Positions 8,132-15,502 of a stretch of 17,321 nucleotides of DNA are shown here, one piece after another. The translations under genes and the position numbers were made by a program. This stretch comes from Bryobacterales bacterium (GTDB lineage: Bacteria > Acidobacteriota > Terriglobia > Bryobacterales > Bryobacteraceae). Position 1 is the first letter of the stretch; each line of letters starts with the position of its first letter. The stretch lies in contig JADYZL010000231.1 in assembly GCA_020853155.1 (NCBI GenBank), positions 1 to 17,321 on the forward strand. Reading direction: 5' to 3'. The notes below the pieces were generated by a model that made no database searches, had not been told where the DNA came from, and saw only the letters and a program-made list of their open reading frames with translations.

Positions 8132-8134
8132 CTC
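8121..8134. promoter_or_regulatory. Palindrome over the -10 region, candidate operator
   Basis: GAGATT and AATCTC are perfect 6-bp arms around TT. The palindrome overlaps the -10 box of the divergent promoter region, the position expected for a repressor site. No regulator gene is adjacent. Confidence 0.35.
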
Positions 8135-8154
8135 ATAAGTGTAAACTAATCGGA

Positions 8155-9126
8155 ATGATTGAGCCAAAGTTCACGATTCACCGGGAGGTGATCTACCCGC
8201 ATCACCGGAACGGATGGCCGTTCGTCGTCTCCGCGATGAGCGAGTTGATCCGTGACGACGGCGAGGGCATATTGCTCGATTGTTCGGTGGAGCGAAGCTT
8301 CGCGCGCGATCTGGAAAAGGCCCGCGCGGAAGGCTGGCTGCCGTTCCGCCGGCCGTGGGTGGGCTTCGTGCATTGCCCCCCGGAAATTCCGGAATGGTCC
8401 GAGGCGCACAAGAGTATCCGGAAGGTCCGGATCCTCGACGAGTGGAACGAGAGCTTCAAGGAATGCAAGGGGCTGGTTACCTTTTCCCGATGGATGGCGG
8501 AGCGGCTGCGGGAGGAATTCCCCCTTCCCGTACTTCCGCTCCGGCACCCCGTCCCGAAGCCGCCCAAGTACTTCCAGTGGGAGGCGTTTGAAGGCAGCGC
8601 CGCGCGCGGCGTCGTACAAGTGGGCAGTTGGCTGCGGCGCTTCAGTTCCATTCATTTCCTGCCGATCGATCCATCGAGAAAACGGCTGCTGATTCCCGTC
8701 GATGCGGCCCAGGCGCCCCGTTACTGGAAAACCTTGGAAGCGGAGAGACGGGTATCGGGTGCGCCGCCGTTCGGAGAGTGGAATTGCACGGTGCTAGACC
8801 GGCTGCCGAACGATGCGTATGACGATCTACTGGCCAGCCACGTTGTCTTCCTCGATTTGGCCGGGGCCGTGGCGAACAACGCCGTTCTTGAGTGCATTGC
8901 GCGGCATACGCCACTTCTTGTGAGCCGGCTCCCTTCCGTGATGGAGTATCTCGGGCCGGAGTACCCACTCTACTTTGACAGCCTCGAGGAGGCGGCAGCG
9001 AAGGCGGAGAACCTGGCGCTGCTCGAAGCGGGACATCGCTATTTGGAGGCGCTCCCGAAGGAGCCGTTGAGTCCCGCGCGCTTCCTCCAGGATTTTGCCG
9101 GATCCGCTTTCTACCAAGGACTTTGA
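8155..9126 (+). CDS. Probable GT-B-fold glycosyltransferase
   Basis: A 323-residue cytoplasmic protein with no signal or membrane segment. The N-terminal half has a Rossmann-like pattern (GWPFVVSAMSELI, WVGFVHCPPEIPEW, GLVTFSRWMAERL). The C-terminal half, especially residues 215-275, looks like the nucleotide-sugar-binding half of a GT-B enzyme: NDAYDDLLASHVVFLDL, then VANNAVLECIARHTPLLVSR and SVMEYLGPEYPLYF. The NAVLECI...TPLLV...EYLG signature is typical of family-4-like transferases, where donor contacts lie near this Glu. Donor and acceptor are unknown. It is divergent from the kinase/nucleotidyltransferase operon and may share control with it. The ATG has only a weak CGGA upstream. Confidence 0.6.
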   Translation: MIEPKFTIHREVIYPHHRNGWPFVVSAMSELIRDDGEGILLDCSVERSFARDLEKARAEGWLPFRRPWVGFVHCPPEIPEWSEAHKSIRKVRILDEWNESFKECKGLVTFSRWMAERLREEFPLPVLPLRHPVPKPPKYFQWEAFEGSAARGVVQVGSWLRRFSSIHFLPIDPSRKRLLIPVDAAQAPRYWKTLEAERRVSGAPPFGEWNCTVLDRLPNDAYDDLLASHVVFLDLAGAVANNAVLECIARHTPLLVSRLPSVMEYLGPEYPLYFDSLEEAAAKAENLALLEAGHRYLEALPKEPLSPARFLQDFAGSAFYQGL

Positions 9127-9158
9127 AGAGGACGCGCCTGGCCGCAGCCGGAGGCAGA

Positions 9159-9186
9159 TTCACGCGGTGCGCCGCCGCGATAGTAT
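9159..9186 (+). promoter_or_regulatory. Weak promoter candidate before the OPT gene
   Basis: TTCACG (9159-9164) and TAGTAT (9181-9186) are 16 bp apart, each matching four of six consensus positions. Transcription would begin only a few bases before the ATG at 9196, which has no Shine-Dalgarno sequence, so the mRNA could be leaderless. Confidence 0.2.
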
Positions 9187-9195
9187 CCTTCCAAG

Positions 9196-11232
9196 ATGAA
9201 CAATCCCTCGTTCCGGCCGTATGTAGCCGCCGAAAACAAGATGCGGGAGTTCACGCCGCGCGCGGTGCTGCTGGGCGTCATTATCTCCGTCGTCCTTGGG
9301 GCGGCCAATGCGTACCTCGGGTTGAAAGCGGGAATGACGGTGGCCGCCACCTATCCGGCCGCGGTGATCGCGATGGCGCTCCTGCGGATTCGCAAGGCGT
9401 CCATTCTCGAAGAGAACATCGCGAGAAGCGCTGGTTCGGCGGGGGAATCCATCGCGGCGGGCGCGATCTTCACGATTCCGGCATTCATCCTCTCCGGGGT
9501 GTGGCCTTCGTTTTCGAGCGAATCGGCGTACCTGCAATCGACCGCGTTCATGGTGGTAGGCGGTGTGATCGGCATTCTGTTCATCGTGCTGCTGCGCAAG
9601 ATTCTGGTGGAAGACCCGGAACTGCCGTTCCCGGAATCCGTGGCGGCGGCGGAGATTCATAAGGCCGGGCAAGGGGGGAGTGGTGCGGCGAAGCTGCTGT
9701 TCGGCTCGATGGGGTTGGGTGCGGCTATCTATGCGCTGGGCGAGTTTAAGCTGTTCTCGATCGGCAGGGAGTTTTTCGTATCGATCGGGGAGTTGGGGCG
9801 CTCGGGGATCCGCATGGGCGCGGCCACCGCGAATACGCCCGTGCCGGTGGGCGGTGTCACCTCATTGACCACGCCATCGGTGAGTCCGGCCTACCTGGGC
9901 GTGGGCTATGTGATCGGTCCGGAATTGGCGGCCCTCAATTTTTCCGGCGGCGTGTTTGCCTGGGGACTGCTGGTGCCGCTGCTCACGTATGTGATGGGGC
10001 CGAGCTTGCGGCAATATGTTCCGGCCACTGCAGGCGCGGAAGGCTGGGAAGGCCTTACGGTGGCGATCTGGCTGAACATTGTGCGACCCATTGCGATTGG
10101 CGGCATGCTGGTGGGCGCTGCTTACACGCTCTTCCGCATGCGAACAAGTCTGGGGAGCGGCATTGCGCGCGCGGTGGGCGATCTCAAGGCGGGCAGCGCT
10201 CAGCGCGCCGCGAAACATACCCGGCTGGACCACGACTTGAGCCCCAGAGTGATCTTCGGCGGTCTCGCGGTAGGGCTCTTGTGCATGATCGGCCTCTACG
10301 TGTTTCTCTCGCATTCCCCGCTGGGTGGAACGCTGGCCGCCATCGTCATGCTGATTCTCGGCTTCTTCTTCGCGGCGGTTTCCGGCAATCTGGTTGGGCT
10401 GATAGGGTCGTCCAATAACCCGGTCTCCGGCCTCACGCTTTCCACCCTGCTCATCGCGGCGCTGATGATGGTGACCATCGGGATCACGGGGCTGGACGGC
10501 GTGGCCGCCACGCTCGGCGTCGCGGCGGTGATCTGCGTCTCATCCGCGGTGGCGGGGGAGATGCTGCAGGATCTCAAGGTGGGCCACATTCTAGGAGCGA
10601 CGCCCAGCCGCATGCAGGCGGGCGACATGCTGGCCGCGGTGGTATCCGCCCTTGTGATGTATTTCCCGCTGTTGGTGCTGCATGAAGGGAATATCAAAGC
10701 GGGGGGCATCGGGTTTGGAGATCGTGCATTGCCCGCGCCGCAAGCCGGACTGATGGCGTCGCTCGCGCAAGGAATTGTGGGTGGAGACATGGCGTGGCCG
10801 CTGGTGGTCTTCGGAATGGCGATGGGGATCGCGCTCATCATGTTGCGCATGCGCAGCCCGATGCTGTGCGCGGTGGGGATGTACCTGCCATTCGAGACCA
10901 CGCTCACCATTTTTGTGGGCGGCGTCATTCGATGGGGGATGGATTCTCTGGCCAAGCGCCGCGCATTGAATGGCGCGCAGACCGCCCGAGTGGAGAACGC
11001 CGGCATCCTGATGGCGTCGGGGTTGATCGCTGGGGAGGCGTTGACCGGCTTGGGAGTGGCTACGTTCGTCTTCTTCAAGCCCGCGGATCAAGCGATGCCG
11101 GCCTTCTTCGCGGAGCCTTCCATCCTGCTCGGGATGGGCGTGCTCGGCGCGCTTGCGGCAGCGATGATCCTCGTGCCGCTGCGGCGCGCGGGCAACCCGG
11201 AAGACCCCGCGCCACCGCAGGCGATTATCTAA
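9196..11232 (+). CDS. OPT-family oligopeptide transporter
   Basis: A 678-residue polytopic inner-membrane protein with about 14-16 hydrophobic helices. It shows the family hallmarks in order: NAYLGLKAGMTVAATYPAAV near residue 40, EENIARSAGSAGESIAAG, a mid-protein SSNNPVSGLTLST, and near the C-terminus AVGMYLPFETTLTIFVGGVI. OPT proteins import oligopeptides or metal-chelating peptide-like compounds with protons; bacterial members of this size are usually assigned to peptide uptake. The length is normal for the bacterial branch. The gene lies 69 bp after the glycosyltransferase and seems to be its own unit. No peptidase is adjacent to indicate a substrate. Family assignment is very secure. Confidence 0.95.
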   Translation: MNNPSFRPYVAAENKMREFTPRAVLLGVIISVVLGAANAYLGLKAGMTVAATYPAAVIAMALLRIRKASILEENIARSAGSAGESIAAGAIFTIPAFILSGVWPSFSSESAYLQSTAFMVVGGVIGILFIVLLRKILVEDPELPFPESVAAAEIHKAGQGGSGAAKLLFGSMGLGAAIYALGEFKLFSIGREFFVSIGELGRSGIRMGAATANTPVPVGGVTSLTTPSVSPAYLGVGYVIGPELAALNFSGGVFAWGLLVPLLTYVMGPSLRQYVPATAGAEGWEGLTVAIWLNIVRPIAIGGMLVGAAYTLFRMRTSLGSGIARAVGDLKAGSAQRAAKHTRLDHDLSPRVIFGGLAVGLLCMIGLYVFLSHSPLGGTLAAIVMLILGFFFAAVSGNLVGLIGSSNNPVSGLTLSTLLIAALMMVTIGITGLDGVAATLGVAAVICVSSAVAGEMLQDLKVGHILGATPSRMQAGDMLAAVVSALVMYFPLLVLHEGNIKAGGIGFGDRALPAPQAGLMASLAQGIVGGDMAWPLVVFGMAMGIALIMLRMRSPMLCAVGMYLPFETTLTIFVGGVIRWGMDSLAKRRALNGAQTARVENAGILMASGLIAGEALTGLGVATFVFFKPADQAMPAFFAEPSILLGMGVLGALAAAMILVPLRRAGNPEDPAPPQAII

Positions 11233-11251
11233 GAGCAGATGTGACTTTCGT

Positions 11252-11295
11252 GTAAACGTAAATGAAGTTTACGCTTGTTCGTGAAGGGTTTACGC
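11252..11295. repeat. Cluster of four TTTACG-type repeats upstream of the JAMM-like gene
   Basis: GTTTACGC occurs at 11267-11274 and again at 11288-11295, exactly 21 bp apart (two helical turns). Inverted copies lie at 11252-11257 (GTAAAC) and 11257-11262 (CGTAAA); the latter forms a 6-bp inverted repeat with 11268-11273 across a 5-bp spacer. The array ends just upstream of a -10 box and looks like a binding site for a regulator. Confidence 0.5.
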
Positions 11296-11305
11296 ATTGC
11301 GGGGC

Positions 11306-11311
11306 TATACT
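11306..11311 (+). promoter_or_regulatory. Likely -10 box of the JAMM-like gene
   Basis: TATACT is one mismatch from consensus and lies 28 bp before the ATG. No -35 hexamer is found at 16-18 bp; the TTTACG repeats end about where one would be, which suggests an activated promoter. Confidence 0.35.
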
Positions 11312-11328
11312 TCGGGCAGACCTCTCCT

Positions 11329-11333
11329 GGAGG
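11329..11333 (+). promoter_or_regulatory. Ribosome binding site that sets the JAMM-like start
   Basis: GGAGG lies six bases before the ATG at 11340. It directly abuts the ATG at 11334, and the in-frame ATG at 11262 has no such site and sits inside the repeat cluster, so 11340 is chosen. Confidence 0.65.
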
Positions 11334-11339
11334 ATGCGT

Positions 11340-12047
11340 ATGCAATTCAACCCCATTGGTGGCGCCGTTACTCGCCCGGATCCGGTGACCTTGCGCGCTG
11401 CGGACGCCGGCCTCCCGGCGCTTTCCGTGGATGCCTCCGCATTCCGTCGAATGCGCGGTAAAGCCATGGTGGCGTTGAACGCCTTGCCCCGGCGTGGAAT
11501 GGAGATCGGAGGTGTTCTCGTAGGGCGAGTGGACGTGACGACGGCCGATTCGCTCGCGATCACCATCGAAGATTTCGTGACCTTCGAGATCTCTCACGAG
11601 TGGGGGCCTTCGTACCGGCTCGCTGCGGACGAATTGTCCGGTCTTCAGTACCGGATGCAGACTGCGGCGAGAGGAGCGGGCCGCGGATCCGCCGCACTGG
11701 GCTGGTGGCGCACGGATACGTTTGGCGCGCCAATGCAATTTCGTCCGGAAGACGAAGCGGTTTTTCATGCGCTGGGAGGCGTTGACCCTAGGCTGTTCCT
11801 TCTCTTCCGCCCGCACCCGGTGTTCCCGTTCCGCTGCCGGATCCACGTGCTTGAGGATGGGGTGATCGAAGCTCACGGAGAGTTCTCCGTTGCGTTCGAG
11901 CAGCGCTTAGCGACCGCATCTACAGGTTTATTGCCGACGCGATCCGGCGGCTTGAGGGAGCGCGGGGCGTTGGAATCGCCTGACAGTTGGAAGATCGAGA
12001 ACCCATTCGGCGCACCGGGGTTGTCTGTCCCAGGAAGCAACAATTAG
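11340..12047 (+). CDS. JAMM/MPN (JAB1)-fold-like protein lacking the metal-binding His pair
   Basis: A 235-residue protein. Residues about 40-185 follow the JAMM isopeptidase layout: a helix with RRGMEIGGVLVGR (Glu55 at the catalytic Glu position), a strand around SLAITIEDFVTFE, then ALGWWRTDTF at 119-128 and PEDEAVF at 137-142. In active enzymes the third element is GWYHSHP-like with His-x-His followed by Ser and Asp ligands. Here His-x-His reads Arg124-Thr125-Asp126, though Asp138 may correspond to the Asp ligand. It is therefore probably not a zinc peptidase and may be a binding or structural module. The tail from ~190 is low-complexity. It ends 17 bp from the convergent deiodinase-like gene. 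The fold rests on motif reading only. Confidence 0.65.
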   Translation: MQFNPIGGAVTRPDPVTLRAADAGLPALSVDASAFRRMRGKAMVALNALPRRGMEIGGVLVGRVDVTTADSLAITIEDFVTFEISHEWGPSYRLAADELSGLQYRMQTAARGAGRGSAALGWWRTDTFGAPMQFRPEDEAVFHALGGVDPRLFLLFRPHPVFPFRCRIHVLEDGVIEAHGEFSVAFEQRLATASTGLLPTRSGGLRERGALESPDSWKIENPFGAPGLSVPGSNN

Positions 12048-12064
12048 CGGCGAGAGCCCGGAAA

Positions 12065-12736
12065 CTAGCGCAGCACCAACACCTCATCGAGTGCCTTTTT
12101 CTCGATCGCCGGGACCGTGGCGCCGGTGGAAGGGTAGCCGACAGGGATCAACAGATAAGGGCGCTCGTTCTTTGGCCGTTCGAGGATTTCCGAGAGAAAC
12201 CCCATTGGGCTGGGGGTGTGCGTGAGCGTGGCGAGCCCGCACCAATGGAGGGCCGCGAGCAAAAAGCCGGTCGCGATCCCCACGCTTTCCTGCACGTAGT
12301 AGTGCTTGCGCTTCTGTTCGTCTGAATCGCCTTCGCGCAAGCCGTAGTCCATCCGGAACACCACGATGAGGTACGGCGCGGTCTCGAGAAACTCCTTGTG
12401 CCAATCCGTGCCGAACTGCGCGAGAACGTCCAGCCACTCACCGGGGAAACGGTGCTCGTAGTTCTTCTTCTCTTCGGCTTCGGCCGCTTCGCGAATGCGG
12501 CGCTTCACCTCGGCATCCCGCACGACAACGAAGCGCCAAGGCTGCTGGTTCGCGCCGGAGGGAGCGGACGCGGCGGCGTTCACCGCGTTCTCAATCAGTT
12601 CGAGCGGCACGGGTTCCGGGGAGAATTCGCGCACGGAGCGGCGCGTGTGCATCACGGCCAGGAACTCCCGGCTCAGCTCAATCTGACGGTCTTGGGAAAG
12701 GCGCTCGAAATGGAGCGGCACATGCGGATGAGACAT
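12065..12736 (-). CDS. Nitroreductase-fold flavoprotein resembling iodotyrosine deiodinase
   Basis: This 223-residue FMN protein has the nitroreductase core TRRSVREFS (31-39) and APSGANQQPW (58-67), which contact FMN. It matches vertebrate iodotyrosine deiodinase (IYD) beyond the general family: EEKKNY (88-93), WHKEFLETAPYLIVVF, HYYVQESVGIATGFLLAAL, and the tail VGYPSTGATVPAIEKKALDEV. Glu89, Tyr93 and Lys114 align with the human E157, Y161 and K182 that hold the iodotyrosine zwitterion. The predicted reaction is reductive dehalogenation of halotyrosines in the cytoplasm. The frame is open to 12802, but AGGA eight bases before the ATG at 12736 and the family N-terminus support 12736. It is divergent from an aromatic-amino-acid decarboxylase. 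Family certain; substrate inferred. Confidence 0.88.
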   Translation of the reverse strand: MSHPHVPLHFERLSQDRQIELSREFLAVMHTRRSVREFSPEPVPLELIENAVNAAASAPSGANQQPWRFVVVRDAEVKRRIREAAEAEEKKNYEHRFPGEWLDVLAQFGTDWHKEFLETAPYLIVVFRMDYGLREGDSDEQKRKHYYVQESVGIATGFLLAALHWCGLATLTHTPSPMGFLSEILERPKNERPYLLIPVGYPSTGATVPAIEKKALDEVLVLR

Positions 12737-12744
12737 CAGGAATA

Positions 12745-12748
12745 TCCT
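12745..12748 (-). promoter_or_regulatory. Ribosome binding site that sets the deiodinase-like start
   Basis: AGGA on the minus strand is eight bases before the ATG at 12736. The upstream in-frame alternative at 12802 would add an Arg-rich segment foreign to the family. Confidence 0.5.
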
Positions 12749-12757
12749 ATCGCGCCA

Positions 12758-12794
12758 GCGGGATCCCGCCCGGCAATCGCGGCGGCGCCGCCGC
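12758..12794. promoter_or_regulatory. Two palindromes in the divergent deiodinase/decarboxylase gap
   Basis: GCGGGATCCCGC (12758-12769) and GCGGCGGCGCCGCCGC (12779-12794) are both perfect palindromes, with centres 23 bp apart. They occupy the 79-bp space between two divergent starts and are candidate operators shared by both genes. The high GC content raises the chance of coincidence. Confidence 0.3.
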
Positions 12795-12815
12795 ACTCCC
12801 ACCCTGATACGCTCA

Positions 12816-14246
12816 ATGAATAGTATGAGCGACGCGAAGGATGTTTCCCGCCAGGGCGATTCCCTGACACCTGATGAGTTTCGCAGGCATGGCCACGAAG
12901 TGGTGGATTGGATCGCCGATTATCTCTCCGGGCAACGGGAGTATCCGGTGCTGCCGAACCGGCAGCCGGGGGAACTGATTGACGCGCTTCCCGCCCACGG
13001 TCCGGTAGAGGGCGAGGGGATGGATGCCATCCTCAAGGATTTCCGCGAACAGATCGTGCCCGCGCTGACGCATTGGAATCACCCCCGCTTTTTCGCGTTT
13101 TTCTCCGTCTCCGCCTCGGCGGCGGGAATCCTCGGAGAGATGCTTACAGCCGGGATCAATGCCAACGGGATGCTCTGGCAGAGTAACCCGGCGGCCACCG
13201 AACTGGAAATGGCTACGCTCGGCTGGCTGCGGGAGTGGTGTGGTTTGCCGGATGCGTTCTTCGGCGAGATTTTCGATACCGCATCCGTGAGCACGCTGCA
13301 CGCCCTGATTGCCGCACGCGAACAGATTGCGCCCGGGACGCGCGAAGAAGGGGCGCCGCGAGGGTTGGTATCTTACGCCTCCGAGTATGCGCACTCTTCC
13401 GTGGAGAAGGCGGCGATGGCGCTCGGCATCGGCCGGCATCATCACCGGAAGATTCCCGTGGATGGTGAGTTCCGGATGCGCGCGGATGAGTTGGAGCGCC
13501 GGATCGTAGAGGACCGGGGGCAGGGATACACGCCGTTTTGCGTGACGGCCACCATCGGCACCACGTCCGTTACCAGCGTGGACCCGGTCGCGGAGATCGC
13601 GGCCGTCTGCCGGCGGCACGGAGTCTGGCTGCACGTGGATGCCGCGTACGCCGGCCCGCTCGCGATCTGCCCGGAGTTGCGGCATTATTTCGACGGTTGG
13701 GAACGGGCCGATTCGATCGTGCTGAATCCTCACAAGTGGATGTTCACGCCCATCGATCTCAGCGTGTTCTACATCCGGCATCCGGAGATCCTGCGAAAGG
13801 CGCTTTCGCTCGTGCCCGAGTATCTGCGAACGGCGGAGCATCCGAGGGCGGTGAATCTGATGGATTACGGCGTGCCGCTGGGGCGGCGCTTTCGTTCCCT
13901 GAAGCTTTGGTTTGTGATGCGTTCGTTTGGCCGGGCGAAGATGGAGGAGAACCTGCGAGGGCACATCCGGATGGCGCAGGAACTTGCCGCGCGCATCGCA
14001 GCGCATCCGCGTTTCGAGGTGACCGCGCCCACGCCGTTTTCCACAATCTGCTTCCGGTTGCGGGCGGACGAGGCAACCAACGCGAGGCTGCTTGCGGAGG
14101 TGAACACAGGCGGGATGTTGTATCTTTCGCAGACGCGGCTCGGCGATCTCTACACGCTTCGCCTGGCGATCGGGAATGTGTTCACGACGCAAGCGGACAT
14201 CGATCTCGCCTGGGAGACCATTCAGCGGGAGGCAGAGAAGCTATAG
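12816..14246 (+). CDS. Pyridoxal-phosphate group II decarboxylase, aromatic-L-amino-acid type
   Basis: This 476-residue enzyme removes CO2 from an aromatic amino acid, giving an amine. Family motifs appear in order: HWNHPRFFAFFSVSAS (86-101), MLWQSNPAATELE (119-131), FDTASVSTLHAL, YASEYAHSS (His192 stacks on PLP), VDAAYAG (Asp275) and LNPHKWMF with Lys307 as the PLP Schiff base. Length is normal. Substrate choice among tyrosine, DOPA, tryptophan and phenylalanine cannot be read. ATG at 12816 is used, with ATG at 12825 as alternative; neither has a Shine-Dalgarno sequence, and a TGATAC just upstream hints at a leaderless mRNA. It is divergent from the deiodinase-like gene, so both may act on tyrosine derivatives. 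The gene ends tail to tail with the next transporter. Confidence 0.93.
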   Translation: MNSMSDAKDVSRQGDSLTPDEFRRHGHEVVDWIADYLSGQREYPVLPNRQPGELIDALPAHGPVEGEGMDAILKDFREQIVPALTHWNHPRFFAFFSVSASAAGILGEMLTAGINANGMLWQSNPAATELEMATLGWLREWCGLPDAFFGEIFDTASVSTLHALIAAREQIAPGTREEGAPRGLVSYASEYAHSSVEKAAMALGIGRHHHRKIPVDGEFRMRADELERRIVEDRGQGYTPFCVTATIGTTSVTSVDPVAEIAAVCRRHGVWLHVDAAYAGPLAICPELRHYFDGWERADSIVLNPHKWMFTPIDLSVFYIRHPEILRKALSLVPEYLRTAEHPRAVNLMDYGVPLGRRFRSLKLWFVMRSFGRAKMEENLRGHIRMAQELAARIAAHPRFEVTAPTPFSTICFRLRADEATNARLLAEVNTGGMLYLSQTRLGDLYTLRLAIGNVFTTQADIDLAWETIQREAEKL

Positions 14247-15425
14247 CGTTTCGTGCGTGCCGGTAGCGTTCGGGCGGCCGCTCCGGCTCGGCCGGGAATA
14301 TGCGACTGCGGCGAGAAGGAGCAGCATGGCGAGGGCGCAAGCGGGAATGAGGGTTAAGCCGAGCCGGAGGCTGCCCGCGGCGTCCGAAATTTCTCCGATC
14401 CAGAGCGGGATGAGCGCGCCGCCCGTGCCACCCGCGGCAAACATCAGGCCGCTTAGCCGGTCCGCGCCATTGCCATAGTGCTCCAGGAAGTAGGCAAGCG
14501 TGTTCGCGAAGATGGGCCCGCACCCCAGGCCGATGATGGCGATGGAGGCGATGACCGCGAGCGGGGAGGGAAGCAATAGCATGAGTACGCCGCCCGTTAT
14601 TACCAAGAGGATGCTACCCGTGAGCACCGTCAGGACGCTGGCGTAACGCAGGACCCCAACAGCGCTCAACCTGCTCACCAGAATCGCGCCCCAGAACGCG
14701 GCGGAAGCGCTCGCGGCGAGAACGGCATCGGCCCCAGCGACGCGCTGCAAGTACGTGGAGGCCCAGCCGCCGCCGCTGGTCTCAACGCCCACATAAACGA
14801 ATAAGAGAACCATGCAAAGCAGCAGGAATGGAAGCCGCCGGGAGAATTTGTGCGCCTGGGGCGCGTTTCCGGCGAAGGAGCCTTGGAAATCAGGCACAAA
14901 ATACCGGCTGGCGGCCGCGGCTCCCAGGAGGGTGAGGGCGGCCACCAGAATCGGAAAGAGGGCGCCGAGGCCGAAATCCACGAACCCCGCGATGACGGGT
15001 GGTGCGAGCGTCGCGCCGATGCTGAAAAAGAAGTTCAGCAGATTGATGCCGGTAGCGGGCTTATCCGGCATTAGGGTGGCCGCGGCGAGATTGGCGGCGG
15101 GATTGATCATCCCCAGGCCAAGGCCCCAAACGCAGACGCCGAAGAAGCCCCAGTGCCAGGTGGGCGAGGCGAGGCCGAGCACGCCAATCCCGCATAGAAC
15201 GTAGCCCGTGACCATGAGGCGCCATGCCCGAAAGCGCCGCATGAAGTACATCATGAGCACCGAGGTGGCGACCGCGGTAAGAAATTGCGCGGTGAAGAGC
15301 GCGCCTGCTTCACTATCGGAAAGCGCCCATCGCCGCGCCAGGGAAGGGAGCAACGGCCCCAGCATCGTCGTGATGACACCCACGAGGATGAAGAGGCCAT
15401 GCAGAAGGATGCGAGCGGCGTTCAA
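14241..15425 (-). CDS. MFS transporter, FucP/sugar-permease-like
   Basis: A membrane protein of 394 residues with about 12 hydrophobic helices. The first is ARILLHGLFILVGVITTMLG, followed by LARRWALSDSEAGALFTAQF and the short basic loop MRRFRAWRLM between helices 2 and 3. Late in the protein GLMFAAGGTGGALIPLWIGE resembles the fucose/glucose permease (FHS) branch. Substrate unknown. The frame extends to 15752, but the first ~109 residues there are Arg/Pro-rich and overlap the esterase gene. TTG at 15425, just before the first helix, is the likely start and gives a typical length; the ribosome site is weak. Its stop shares the CTATAG hexamer with the decarboxylase stop. It may follow the esterase in one transcript (77-bp gap). 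Confidence 0.82.
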   Translation of the reverse strand: MNAARILLHGLFILVGVITTMLGPLLPSLARRWALSDSEAGALFTAQFLTAVATSVLMMYFMRRFRAWRLMVTGYVLCGIGVLGLASPTWHWGFFGVCVWGLGLGMINPAANLAAATLMPDKPATGINLLNFFFSIGATLAPPVIAGFVDFGLGALFPILVAALTLLGAAAASRYFVPDFQGSFAGNAPQAHKFSRRLPFLLLCMVLLFVYVGVETSGGGWASTYLQRVAGADAVLAASASAAFWGAILVSRLSAVGVLRYASVLTVLTGSILLVITGGVLMLLLPSPLAVIASIAIIGLGCGPIFANTLAYFLEHYGNGADRLSGLMFAAGGTGGALIPLWIGEISDAAGSLRLGLTLIPACALAMLLLLAAVAYSRPSRSGRPNATGTHETL

Positions 15426-15502
15426 TCGCCCAGGATAGCGCGGCGGAAGGGCAATCTCCGAATGAGCGGCGCGGGGGTTGCACTGGGCTGGACGTTCCCG
15501 GC

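Noticed and set aside
5737..8154. Lasso-peptide biosynthetic cluster
   Set aside because: The kinase and nucleotidyltransferase recall such clusters, but no precursor, asparagine-synthetase-like cyclase, leader peptidase or PqqD-like gene is in reach.
12813..14192. A 459-codon open frame on the minus strand opposite the decarboxylase
   Set aside because: Its translation is Arg/His/Pro-rich with no domain, while the plus strand has all decarboxylase motifs. Long antisense frames are expected at this GC content.
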